In this document: positions 5,243 through 12,376 of the stretch, in pieces | Layout of the letters: the number at the start of each line of letters is the position of its first letter | Numbering within the stretch: the first letter of the stretch is position 1 | Assembly (NCBI GenBank): GCA_003526435.1 | Contig: DPWF01000080.1 | Location: forward strand, 614 to 14,682 | DNA length: 14,069 nt | Direction: 5' to 3' | From: Chitinophagaceae bacterium | GTDB taxonomy: Bacteria > Bacteroidota > Bacteroidia > Chitinophagales > Chitinophagaceae | Program-made: the position numbers and the translations under genes | Notes under the pieces: model-generated | What the model saw: the letters and a program-made list of their open reading frames with translations, nothing else | What the model was told of the DNA's origin: nothing | The model's database searches: none

Positions 5243-7903
5243 GTGCCGCTACACAAAATATTACTCATTTTTATTTTTGGTATAGCTGCTGATCACTTGC
5301 ACGCGCAAGTGTTAGTGAATGGCTCCGTAACTGATAGCCTTGGAAAACCTTTGCAATCAGTAAGCATTACGCTAAAAAAATTAGACGGAACTGTATTGGC
5401 CTTCGACATTACGAATAATCTTGGAACATATAAAATACAGTATGGGGGAGTATACGTGAAAGATAGTTTGATAATAGAGGCCAATGCTATTGGCTTTAAA
5501 AAAGAATCGGTACTGGTTAAATCTGCTGCACAGGTAACTAATTTTAAACTAATTGCAACTGCTGAGAGCTTACCAAATGTTACAGTTCAGAATAACAAAC
5601 AAATGTTGAGAAAAGAAGGAGATACACTGAATTATGATGTAGCTTCTTTCAGCAATAAACAAGACAAAACCATTGGCGATGTAATAAAAAAATTACCCGG
5701 TATTGAAGTGGCAGAGAATGGGCAGATATCTTATGGTGGAAAACCGATCAACCGTTTTTATATTGATGGAGATAATTTACTGGATGGCAAATACAATATA
5801 GCTACTAATAGTATACATAACGATATGGTAGCAAAAGTGCAGATATTGGAAAATCACCAACCCCTAAATGTCTTAAAGAATGCCTCAATAAGCGAATTGG
5901 CTGCAATGAATATTGTATTGAAGCCCAATGCGCGAATAAAAGTGGTGGGTTCTGGTGATTTAGCAGTGGGTACACCTGATGTATACAATGGTACCGTAAA
6001 TGCTATGCTATTTAGAAAGAAGGTGAAATTTATCAATTACCTTAAAATAAATAACACAGGTGTTGACCTGCATAATGAAATCATTAATCATTTCGATCTT
6101 GAAAACCAATCCCTACCAAATCTCTTGAGTGCCGCCATTGGTGGCAACCCTGATCTTTCCAGAAAAAGATGGCTTTTTAATAATGCTGCTTTAATTAATG
6201 TAAACGATTTGGTTAATCTGAAAAAAGACCTTCAGTTACGAATCAATTGTCATTACCTGTATGATCGACAGTATCAAACTTCACAATACGCATCTACCTT
6301 TTTTCTGCCAAATGATACCATCCGTTATGCAGAACAGCAGAATAGTAGAATGGTAAATAATAGCTTTAATTCACAGTTCACGCTAACGGCTAACAGTAAA
6401 GATTATTACCTGAATAATGTTACCATAATTGATAATACACCTTCCAATGTAACTGCTCATTTGGCAGCAACATCGAATAATAATATCAGCCAGCAATTAG
6501 GCGGAACCATTACCAATCTTTCAAACAAATTCAACATCATTCAAAAATCAAAAAAAGGAACTTTGTGGGAAGCATATTCTTTTATCAATAATATTAATAA
6601 TCCAGCTACATTGCAAGTGCAGCCGGGTATGTATGAGGCCCAGTTAAATAATAATATTCCTTATGCCGGGTTGATACAGCAAGCAGTGGTTCCAACTTTA
6701 TTTACCAATAACTATATTGCTTTTAGTATTGTTCATCCTAAATTTCAACAGAATTATAAAATTGGATTTAATTATCAGGATCAGGAACTGAATTCTATAC
6801 TAGAATCGCAGCAGCTAAATGGTAGCAAAGCATTGGTAGCAGACAGTTTTAGGAATAATCTCAATTGGAGCAGGTTAAAATTATACGCTCAGGCAGATTT
6901 TACTTATACCAGTGGCCCCATAACATTGCGTGTAAATATTCCGGTTACTTATCAGGATACAAAATATAAGGGACGTTTGGTACAGAACCGTCTGGTTAAT
7001 CTACCTGTCTCACCAAGATTGAGTGTGCGATATAATACCGGCAAAGAAAGTTCTATATCTGTTAATTATAGTTATACAAATGGTTGGGCTAATATAGATC
7101 AGGTATATGATAGTTATTTGATGAATAATTATCGTTCTTTTTATACGAATGGGAGCTTGCTTAACGAGTCTCAGGCACATTCAGTTGCACTAGCCTATAT
7201 GTATAAGAATACCTTAAAGGTGTTTTTCTTTTCATTGGGGGGGAGTTATTCAAAAAATACAAATAATACCATCAATGATGCACAGATCAGTTCATTGGCA
7301 CAACAATCTAAACTGATCCCATTTCAGAATATTTCTAATAGTTCTCAATTGTATGGAACCATTAGTAAATATATCTTTCCATTTCGTACAAGCATTGGCA
7401 CCAGAATTTCCTGGAACAGATCACTTAGCAATCAATTACAGAATGGTGATCTGCTGCGGATACAAAATGATAATTATTTAGGAAGTATAAATATAAATAC
7501 AAGGGTCGGTTCCTGGTTAAATATGAGCTATACAGGTTCTTATATAAGGTACGGTGGTAAACCAGTACAGAGCAAACAACCCAATCCTTCTTCATCTCGT
7601 GTAGAAAAGTGGCAACATGATATTAGTGCTAGTTTTACTTTCTCTAATAAATTTTATGTAAAGATGGGTGGAGAAAATTCACGCTATTATTTACCTGGTT
7701 CAGGTAAGAGGAGTTTTACCTTTATCGACGCATCCTGTACCTATAAACTAAACAAACTGAAAACCGATATTGAATTGTCTTTGACCAATTTGGCCGGTAT
7801 AGATACCTATGGAACGGCTACTTTAACTTCTAACAGTATTATAGAAAGTAGTTATCTCATCCGTCCAAGAATGGCGATGGTAAAGTTTTATTTTAGGTTT
7901 TGA
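5243..7903 (+). CDS. Outer-membrane beta-barrel protein with carboxypeptidase-regulatory-like domain (TonB-receptor-like)
   Basis: An 886-residue protein. The start is GTG 5243-5245: an in-frame TAG at 5222-5224 leaves no upstream alternative, and a signal peptide (PLHKILLIFIFGIAADHLHA, cleavage before Q22) follows directly. Residues about 23-107 form a carboxypeptidase-regulatory-like Ig domain (VNGSVTDSLGKPLQSVSI). Residues about 110-230 resemble a plug domain (TIGDVIKKLPGIEV, YGGKPINRFYIDGDNLL, MNIVLKP). From about 235 on are alternating amphipathic strands rich in N, Y, T and S, ending in VKFYFRF with a C-terminal Phe typical of barrel proteins. No clear TonB box is seen. This class is common in Bacteroidota and often linked to GLPGI proteins; one lies upstream at 2346. 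The cargo is unknown, and the module context suggests a peptide or other small ligand. Confidence 0.85.
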   Translation: MPLHKILLIFIFGIAADHLHAQVLVNGSVTDSLGKPLQSVSITLKKLDGTVLAFDITNNLGTYKIQYGGVYVKDSLIIEANAIGFKKESVLVKSAAQVTNFKLIATAESLPNVTVQNNKQMLRKEGDTLNYDVASFSNKQDKTIGDVIKKLPGIEVAENGQISYGGKPINRFYIDGDNLLDGKYNIATNSIHNDMVAKVQILENHQPLNVLKNASISELAAMNIVLKPNARIKVVGSGDLAVGTPDVYNGTVNAMLFRKKVKFINYLKINNTGVDLHNEIINHFDLENQSLPNLLSAAIGGNPDLSRKRWLFNNAALINVNDLVNLKKDLQLRINCHYLYDRQYQTSQYASTFFLPNDTIRYAEQQNSRMVNNSFNSQFTLTANSKDYYLNNVTIIDNTPSNVTAHLAATSNNNISQQLGGTITNLSNKFNIIQKSKKGTLWEAYSFINNINNPATLQVQPGMYEAQLNNNIPYAGLIQQAVVPTLFTNNYIAFSIVHPKFQQNYKIGFNYQDQELNSILESQQLNGSKALVADSFRNNLNWSRLKLYAQADFTYTSGPITLRVNIPVTYQDTKYKGRLVQNRLVNLPVSPRLSVRYNTGKESSISVNYSYTNGWANIDQVYDSYLMNNYRSFYTNGSLLNESQAHSVALAYMYKNTLKVFFFSLGGSYSKNTNNTINDAQISSLAQQSKLIPFQNISNSSQLYGTISKYIFPFRTSIGTRISWNRSLSNQLQNGDLLRIQNDNYLGSININTRVGSWLNMSYTGSYIRYGGKPVQSKQPNPSSSRVEKWQHDISASFTFSNKFYVKMGGENSRYYLPGSGKRSFTFIDASCTYKLNKLKTDIELSLTNLAGIDTYGTATLTSNSIIESSYLIRPRMAMVKFYFRF

Positions 7904-8018
7904 TCGTGATTATTTGACTAGAATAACTTATTACGCCTAACTGCTAGCGTTCCTCATTCTCTTTAATTTCCTCAAAATCACATCTGCTATCTGAGACCGC
8001 TAAGGGCATTAACGCAAT

Positions 8019-8058
8019 CATAACCCTGCCCCGGACTTAAGTCCGGGGCAGGGTTATG
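8019..8058. repeat. Perfect 40-bp GC-rich palindrome (copy 2), probable terminator
   Basis: A perfect inverted repeat centred on CTTAAG: CATAACCCTGCCCCGGACTT (8019-8038) and its exact complement (8039-8058). It lies between the outer-membrane protein gene and the pullulanase, both on the plus strand, and would form a very stable RNA hairpin. No T-run follows. It shares the layout TAACCCxTGCC..GGA-YTTAAR-TCC..GGCAGGG with the element at 1141-1175. Where the two differ, both arms change together. Confidence 0.75.
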
Positions 8059-8096
8059 CAATAAATTAATTGTATATTAAAGTTTAAAATCTCCTC

Positions 8097-10136
8097 ATGA
8101 AGCGTCTTGCTCTCTTCTGCTTCCTTATGATATTGATCAAACAACATACAGCAGCACAAAATAAGTACGATCAATACCCTGTTTACAAAGGCAATGATCT
8201 GGGTTTAACTTATACCAGTCAGTCATCTGTATTCCGCATCTGGAGCCCACCTGCTGCTGAAGTAGAGTTAAGATTATATAAAGAAGGATCAGGCGGGCAA
8301 CCATATAAGGTAATGCCCATGCAAAAAGCCGAATCGGGTACATGGGTATTAACCGAAAAAGAAAACCTGAAGGGATATTTCTATACCGTTCGCACAAAAA
8401 TTAACGGAAAATGGAGCGATGAAGTAACCGACCCTTATGCCAGGGCCGTTGGTATTAACGGACAGCGTGCGATGGTGGTTGATTTGAAAGAAACCAATCC
8501 TGATGGATGGAACAAAGACAGAAGCCCGAATTTCTCAGATAAAAACTTAGCTACTGATGCTGTTATTTATGAATTACACATTCGCGATGCAACCATTCAT
8601 TCATCATCCGGTGTTCAGCATAAAGGAAAGTTTTTAGGACTGGCAGAAACGGGAACAAAAAATGCCGCCGGCCTGTCAACCGGTCTTGATCATATAAAAG
8701 AATTAGGGGTTACGCATGTTCATCTCCTGCCTTTCTATGATTATAATTCTGTGGATGAAACAAAAACCGGTCAGTACAACTGGGGTTATGATCCTGTTCA
8801 TTACAATGTACCCGAAGGGTCTTATAGCACCAATGCCGCAGATGGCACGACCCGTATTCGCGAGTTGAAACAAATGATTCAGGCTTTTCATAAAAAAGGA
8901 TTGAGGGTGGTGATGGATGTGGTGTATAATCATACGGCGCTGACAGAAACCTCCAATTTCAATCAACTGGTACCGGGTTATTATTACCGACAGAAAGCTG
9001 ACGGCAGTTTTTCAGATGCCACTGCCTGTGGTAATGAAACAGCCAGCGAAAGAGCCATGTTCCGGAAGTTTATGCTGGAGAGCGTTCTTTACTGGGTGAA
9101 AGAATACCATATTGATGGTTTTCGTTTCGACCTGATGGGGGTACATGATATAAAAACCATGAACCTTATTTCAGATACACTCCATAAAATAAAACCCGAT
9201 ATATTGTTATATGGTGAAGGCTGGACGGCGGGTGCTTCCCCTTATCCCGAAGAACAAAGAGCCGTAAAAAAGAATGCTCATTTACTAAAAGGCATTGCGG
9301 TATTCAGCGATGATATACGTGATGGCATTAAAGGAAGTGTGTTTGATATTAAAGACAGGGGTTTTGCCACAGGAAAAACAAGCAATGCGGAGTCAGTAAA
9401 ATTTGGCATTGTAGCATCCGGCAAACATGTGCAGATTGATATGAGCAAAGTAAATTATTCAAAACAACCCTATGCATCTGGCCCGAATAATGTAATTACG
9501 TATGCAGAGTGCCACGATAATAATATTCTCTGGGATAAAATTGCTTTATCTGTACCTGAAGCATCAGAAGCAGACAGGAAGAAAATGCACGAGTTGGCAT
9601 TAACGATTGTACTCACTTCACAAGGCATTCCTTTTTTACATGCTGGTTCAGAGTTTCTGCGTTCCAAGTTCGGAGAAGAGAATTCTTATAATAAAGGTGA
9701 TAGTGTAAATGCTATCCGCTGGGATTTGAAAACGCAACACCTGGATACGTATGAGAAAATAGCAGGTCTTATTCAAATGCGGAAAGAACACGTCGGATTC
9801 AGGCTGAGAAGTTCAAAAGAAATTAACGGAAGAGTTGGGTTTAAAAAACCAGATGAGGATGGACTGATTATATATGAATTAAATATGGAAGGGTTTGCTA
9901 ATCGAAAAACAGAAAATTGGACTGCCGCAAGGCTTGTTTTTAATGGAACAGGTTCTGCAAAAATTATTGAAGGGGTGCAAGGTTGGACAGAAGTACGATC
10001 AGGAAAATTGTCACCTAAACCAATTGAGGCAACAAATGTGCGGATAGGCCCATTTGAATCGTTAATTTTAGCTCAAAAGTGGGTTGACTTTGAAAAAGAC
10101 TTAATTGATTTTCTAAAGAACCACAAACGCGGATAA
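8097..10136 (+). CDS. pulA: Type I pullulanase, GH13, secreted
   Basis: A 679-residue protein that hydrolyses alpha-1,6 branches in pullulan and related alpha-glucans. A signal peptide covers residues 1-20 (TAA before Q21). Residues about 28-110 are an N-terminal CBM48-like beta-sandwich (FRIWSPPAAEVELRLY, YFYTVRT, DPYARAVG). The catalytic barrel contains the pullulanase signature YNWGYDP at 227-233. It also has the GH13 regions DVVYNH, GFRFDL with nucleophile Asp345, YGEGW with acid/base Glu374, and AECHDN with Asp474. A C-terminal beta domain follows (about 580-665). Length and motifs match full-length bacterial type I pullulanases, and nothing looks broken. It is preceded by the palindrome at 8019-8058 and followed 29 bp later by a small unknown gene. 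Confidence 0.95.
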   Translation: MKRLALFCFLMILIKQHTAAQNKYDQYPVYKGNDLGLTYTSQSSVFRIWSPPAAEVELRLYKEGSGGQPYKVMPMQKAESGTWVLTEKENLKGYFYTVRTKINGKWSDEVTDPYARAVGINGQRAMVVDLKETNPDGWNKDRSPNFSDKNLATDAVIYELHIRDATIHSSSGVQHKGKFLGLAETGTKNAAGLSTGLDHIKELGVTHVHLLPFYDYNSVDETKTGQYNWGYDPVHYNVPEGSYSTNAADGTTRIRELKQMIQAFHKKGLRVVMDVVYNHTALTETSNFNQLVPGYYYRQKADGSFSDATACGNETASERAMFRKFMLESVLYWVKEYHIDGFRFDLMGVHDIKTMNLISDTLHKIKPDILLYGEGWTAGASPYPEEQRAVKKNAHLLKGIAVFSDDIRDGIKGSVFDIKDRGFATGKTSNAESVKFGIVASGKHVQIDMSKVNYSKQPYASGPNNVITYAECHDNNILWDKIALSVPEASEADRKKMHELALTIVLTSQGIPFLHAGSEFLRSKFGEENSYNKGDSVNAIRWDLKTQHLDTYEKIAGLIQMRKEHVGFRLRSSKEINGRVGFKKPDEDGLIIYELNMEGFANRKTENWTAARLVFNGTGSAKIIEGVQGWTEVRSGKLSPKPIEATNVRIGPFESLILAQKWVDFEKDLIDFLKNHKRG

Positions 10137-10139
10137 CCC

Positions 10140-10147
10140 TATATTTG
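10140..10147 (+). promoter_or_regulatory. -7 promoter element for the small gene at 10166
   Basis: TATATTTG is an exact match to the Bacteroidota -7 consensus TAnnTTTG, just after the pullulanase stop and 18 bp before ATG 10166. A good TTG at -33 spacing is not seen, so it is only partly supported. It also argues against the in-frame TTG at 10145, which lies inside this element. Confidence 0.45.
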
Positions 10148-10165
10148 CACAAAATAAACACAGGT

Positions 10166-10393
10166 ATGACCATTGAAAGTTTTAAAGAACTGGCCCACGA
10201 AAAGAAACTGTTAGAGTTAAAACACAACGGTGAGCTGCTGGGTCCATATGAGCGCAGAAGCGAAAACGGTGACAGTAAAACGCCCGGTGATATTTTTACC
10301 CTCTATGCGTTTTGGGTGTTTTTGAGTGAAGATGAGAAAATGATCATCCCCACCCGCAGAAACCCACTGTACAAGGAAGAGGAAGAAGCATAA
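10166..10393 (+). CDS. Small cytoplasmic protein of unknown function
   Basis: A 75-residue protein from ATG 10166 (MTIESFKELAHEKKLLELKH). The frame is open from a TTG at 10145, but that codon falls within a -7 promoter element, so the ATG is preferred. There is no signal peptide or membrane segment. It is charged, with a basic helix near the N-terminus, a central FTLYAFWVFLSEDEKMIIP hydrophobic strand/helix, and an acidic tail EEEEEA. I do not recognise the family. It may be co-transcribed with the pullulanase (29-bp gap) or made from its own promoter. Confidence 0.6.
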   Translation: MTIESFKELAHEKKLLELKHNGELLGPYERRSENGDSKTPGDIFTLYAFWVFLSEDEKMIIPTRRNPLYKEEEEA

Positions 10394-10412
10394 CCAGGGC
10401 TTTCTTTTATAC

Positions 10413-10477
10413 ATAGCCACAGGCGTATCGGATGAATGGCAATATTTCCCATTGTAATCTTTTACGACTGTGGCTAT
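10413..10477. repeat. Imperfect 15-bp inverted repeat in the intergenic region
   Basis: ATAGCCACAGGCGTA (10413-10427) pairs with TACGACTGTGGCTAT (10463-10477) at 14 of 15 positions, with a 35-nt spacer that holds a nested AATGG/CCATT stem. It starts 20 bp after the stop of the small gene. The right arm runs into the -7 element of the next gene, so it could be a terminator-like structure, an mRNA leader or an operator. Confidence 0.55.
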
Positions 10478-10482
10478 ATTTA
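10452..10482 (+). promoter_or_regulatory. Probable promoter of the membrane ATPase gene
   Basis: TTG (10452-10454), a 20-bp spacer, then TATATTTA (10475-10482). This fits the Bacteroidota -33/-7 layout with one mismatch in the -7 box. The predicted start of transcription would be about 10-13 bp before ATG 10500, giving a very short leader. The -7 box overlaps one arm of the inverted repeat at 10413-10477. Confidence 0.5.
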
Positions 10483-10499
10483 TGCAGTAAAGCCAACAC

Positions 10500-11537
10500 A
10501 TGCCCTACCAACTACCTGCAGCCATTGTAAAAAAACAATTACACTACGATCTTATTGGTAAAGATTCGCAAAGAGGTATTACCCTCAGTTATGGCTGGCT
10601 CGCCAACCAATGCGGGCATTGTATGCTGGGGTTTATTCCCACCCACATGCTATACCTGCTTTTATCGCGGGTGTTTCATGTAAAGGGGGCATCGTGGAAA
10701 GCTGCTGTAAGTATTGCCTTGTTCTGGACTCTTTTTGAAATTTACAATGTCGTAAAACCCATCCGTCAGCAAAAAAAAGAAGGCGCATTATTTGAACCCG
10801 ACTGGAAGAATATTATTCATGATACAGCAACCGATCTTGGTTTTTTTGCCACCGGCGCATTACTGGCGGGTATATTTTTAGGATTTAACTGGTACCTGCT
10901 TGCCGGTCTTTTAATAGTAGGTGTTGTACTGATCAAACCATCCAAACACTGGTACTATACCAAAATATTTCAGCAGGCAGCAGAATTTCCATTTCAGTTC
11001 AGACTGAGCCAATGGAACTGTAATATGGGTGAGACCGATCGAAAAACGGTTTTGCAGTTTTTAGATCGACCAAAAGCCGGTTATCATTTATTGATAACGG
11101 GAGCATACAGAACGGGTAAAACATCGCTGGCAGTGGCCATTGCCAATGAGTGGTCTATCCGGCACAGAACAGCTAAGTATGCAACGGCTATCAAATTATT
11201 CAGTTGGATGGTTGAATCCGATTTATTGGAACCAACAGTGCCATCTAATCTCTGGAACTGGCGACAGGCCGATTGTCTGGTAATAGATGATCTCAATACC
11301 GGATTAGCGCATTCGGGAGAATTGATTTCTCCTGCAGTGTTTTTACAACACATGAAGGAAGGAAGTTATGCCACACAAAACCTTGCAGCCTTACAACAGT
11401 TAAATACCATCTGGGTGCTGGGAGATATAGCGTCTGTGTCTGCACAAACCTTACAAAACAGTTGGCAGCAAATGTTATCTGGTATGGGTATTCCTGCAGA
11501 CAAAATAATAGAAATCGATCTTAGCCGTTCTGCCTGA
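10500..11537 (+). CDS. Membrane-anchored P-loop (DnaC/IstB-like) ATPase
   Basis: A 345-residue protein in two halves. Residues 1-150 contain about four hydrophobic segments (about 36-57, 66-85, 112-128, 131-145). Between segments 2 and 3 lies a charged stretch with FEIYNVV, EPDWKNIIHDTATDLG; the spacing of E, W and D residues recalls VanZ/DUF2238-like membrane domains, a weak resemblance. Residues about 190-345 are an ATPase domain: Walker A GAYRTGKTS at 201-209 (Lys207), and Walker B CLVIDDLN at 259-266 with Asp263/Asp264. A later strand (TIWVLGDI) is placed like sensor 1. The fold most resembles DnaC/IstB-type AAA+ ATPases, which are normally soluble helicase loaders or transposition helpers. 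Fusion to a membrane domain is unusual, and the function is unknown. It stands alone with its own promoter. Confidence 0.75.
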   Translation: MPYQLPAAIVKKQLHYDLIGKDSQRGITLSYGWLANQCGHCMLGFIPTHMLYLLLSRVFHVKGASWKAAVSIALFWTLFEIYNVVKPIRQQKKEGALFEPDWKNIIHDTATDLGFFATGALLAGIFLGFNWYLLAGLLIVGVVLIKPSKHWYYTKIFQQAAEFPFQFRLSQWNCNMGETDRKTVLQFLDRPKAGYHLLITGAYRTGKTSLAVAIANEWSIRHRTAKYATAIKLFSWMVESDLLEPTVPSNLWNWRQADCLVIDDLNTGLAHSGELISPAVFLQHMKEGSYATQNLAALQQLNTIWVLGDIASVSAQTLQNSWQQMLSGMGIPADKIIEIDLSRSA

Positions 11538-11545
11538 AACCATTA

Positions 11546-12289
11546 TCAGGGAAGAATATGATTATCGTAGGCAAAACTTACCAGATGGGTAAGGCTTTTA
11601 ACATCAAAGCGTTTGTATAAAGGAATGATTCTTTTTTCAATGGCCGATTGTGAAACATTGAAGCTGTTGGCAATTTCTTTGAAAGAAAAACCTTTCGCCA
11701 CCAAAGCCAGTGCTTCTTTTTCTTTATTGGAAATGGCGTATTGGTAAAATAAAGTCTTATTCAATTCTTCTTCAAAACCTGATTTCTCAGGTCCGAAAGC
11801 AGCATACCGCATTACTTTACCAAACGTAACACTTCTGTTTACCTGGAAACGACCAATGATGGACAATACTTTCCCATCAGCATGTTCAAAAACACCTACC
11901 CTTGCCACAATAGGAACTTCAGTTCCGTTTTTGTGCATTTTCTTCGACTCGATCATGAAACTGTATTTATCGAGATCGGTGGTTGTTTTATGAATAAACA
12001 TGAGTGCCTTATCATTTACTTCATGTACAAATGGAGCATATGCAGGAGCTGTCATGTTTACTATCTTCAACATGGTTATTTCATCATCCTTATAACCCAA
12101 TACTTCTTCCCAGCCGTGTGCATAAATCATTCTGCCTTTTGCAAAGGAGTAGATATAAATTCCTTCTTCCGGAAATTTGGGAATGGTTTCATTGAAATGT
12201 TTCACCTCCTCTGCAGAAAGATCGGCAGGGATATCTGTGATAAAACTTTTCGAATAGTTGCCTAATCCTGTTGGCGCTGTCTGGTTCAT
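11546..12289 (-). CDS. PAS-domain LuxR-type transcriptional regulator
   Basis: A 247-residue protein from ATG 12287-12289. Residues about 38-155 form a PAS-like sensor: GIYIYSFAKGRMIYAHGWEEVLGY, then YSFMIESKKMHKNGTEVPIVARV and ADGKVLSIIGRF, the usual PAS beta-sheet. Residues about 182-247 are a LuxR-type HTH (ISNKEKEALALVAKGFSFKE, then SQSAIEKRIIPLYKRF). This one-component layout senses a small molecule or redox cue and controls transcription without a kinase. No haem- or flavin-binding signature is evident. It is convergent with the ATPase gene (8 bp between stops) and divergent from the structured RNA whose promoter begins at 12341, making that RNA a candidate target. Confidence 0.85.
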   Translation of the reverse strand: MNQTAPTGLGNYSKSFITDIPADLSAEEVKHFNETIPKFPEEGIYIYSFAKGRMIYAHGWEEVLGYKDDEITMLKIVNMTAPAYAPFVHEVNDKALMFIHKTTTDLDKYSFMIESKKMHKNGTEVPIVARVGVFEHADGKVLSIIGRFQVNRSVTFGKVMRYAAFGPEKSGFEEELNKTLFYQYAISNKEKEALALVAKGFSFKEIANSFNVSQSAIEKRIIPLYKRFDVKSLTHLVSFAYDNHILP

Positions 12290-12340
12290 ATCATTATCTG
12301 AAAACGATCCTTTCCGGCACGCACCTGCGTCTTTTCACAG

Positions 12341-12371
12341 TTGACTTGTTTCCCAAGCCAGTGTAATTTTG
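12341..12371 (+). promoter_or_regulatory. Strong Bacteroidota-type promoter for the structured RNA
   Basis: TTG (12341-12343), a 20-bp spacer, then TAATTTTG (12364-12371), an exact match to TAnnTTTG with correct -33 spacing. It is the best promoter in the window. Transcription should begin near 12377-12380, just where the first RNA stem begins. No protein-coding frame follows for about 360 bp. Confidence 0.7.
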
Positions 12372-12376
12372 GTTCT

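Noticed and set aside
5194..8005. 12-bp direct repeat AGACCGCTAAGG at 5194-5205 and 7994-8005, either side of the outer-membrane protein gene
   Set aside because: A 12-bp exact match is expected several times by chance in a window of this length; there are no other insertion signs such as transposase or terminal inverted repeats.
10217..10501. 94-residue minus-strand frame across the small gene and the intergenic region
   Set aside because: It covers the small plus-strand gene, the inverted repeat and the ATPase promoter in antisense, and shows no domain or signal.
11882..12265. Plus-strand open frames opposite the PAS-LuxR gene
   Set aside because: Their translations have no domain-like pattern, and they lie wholly within a well supported minus-strand gene.
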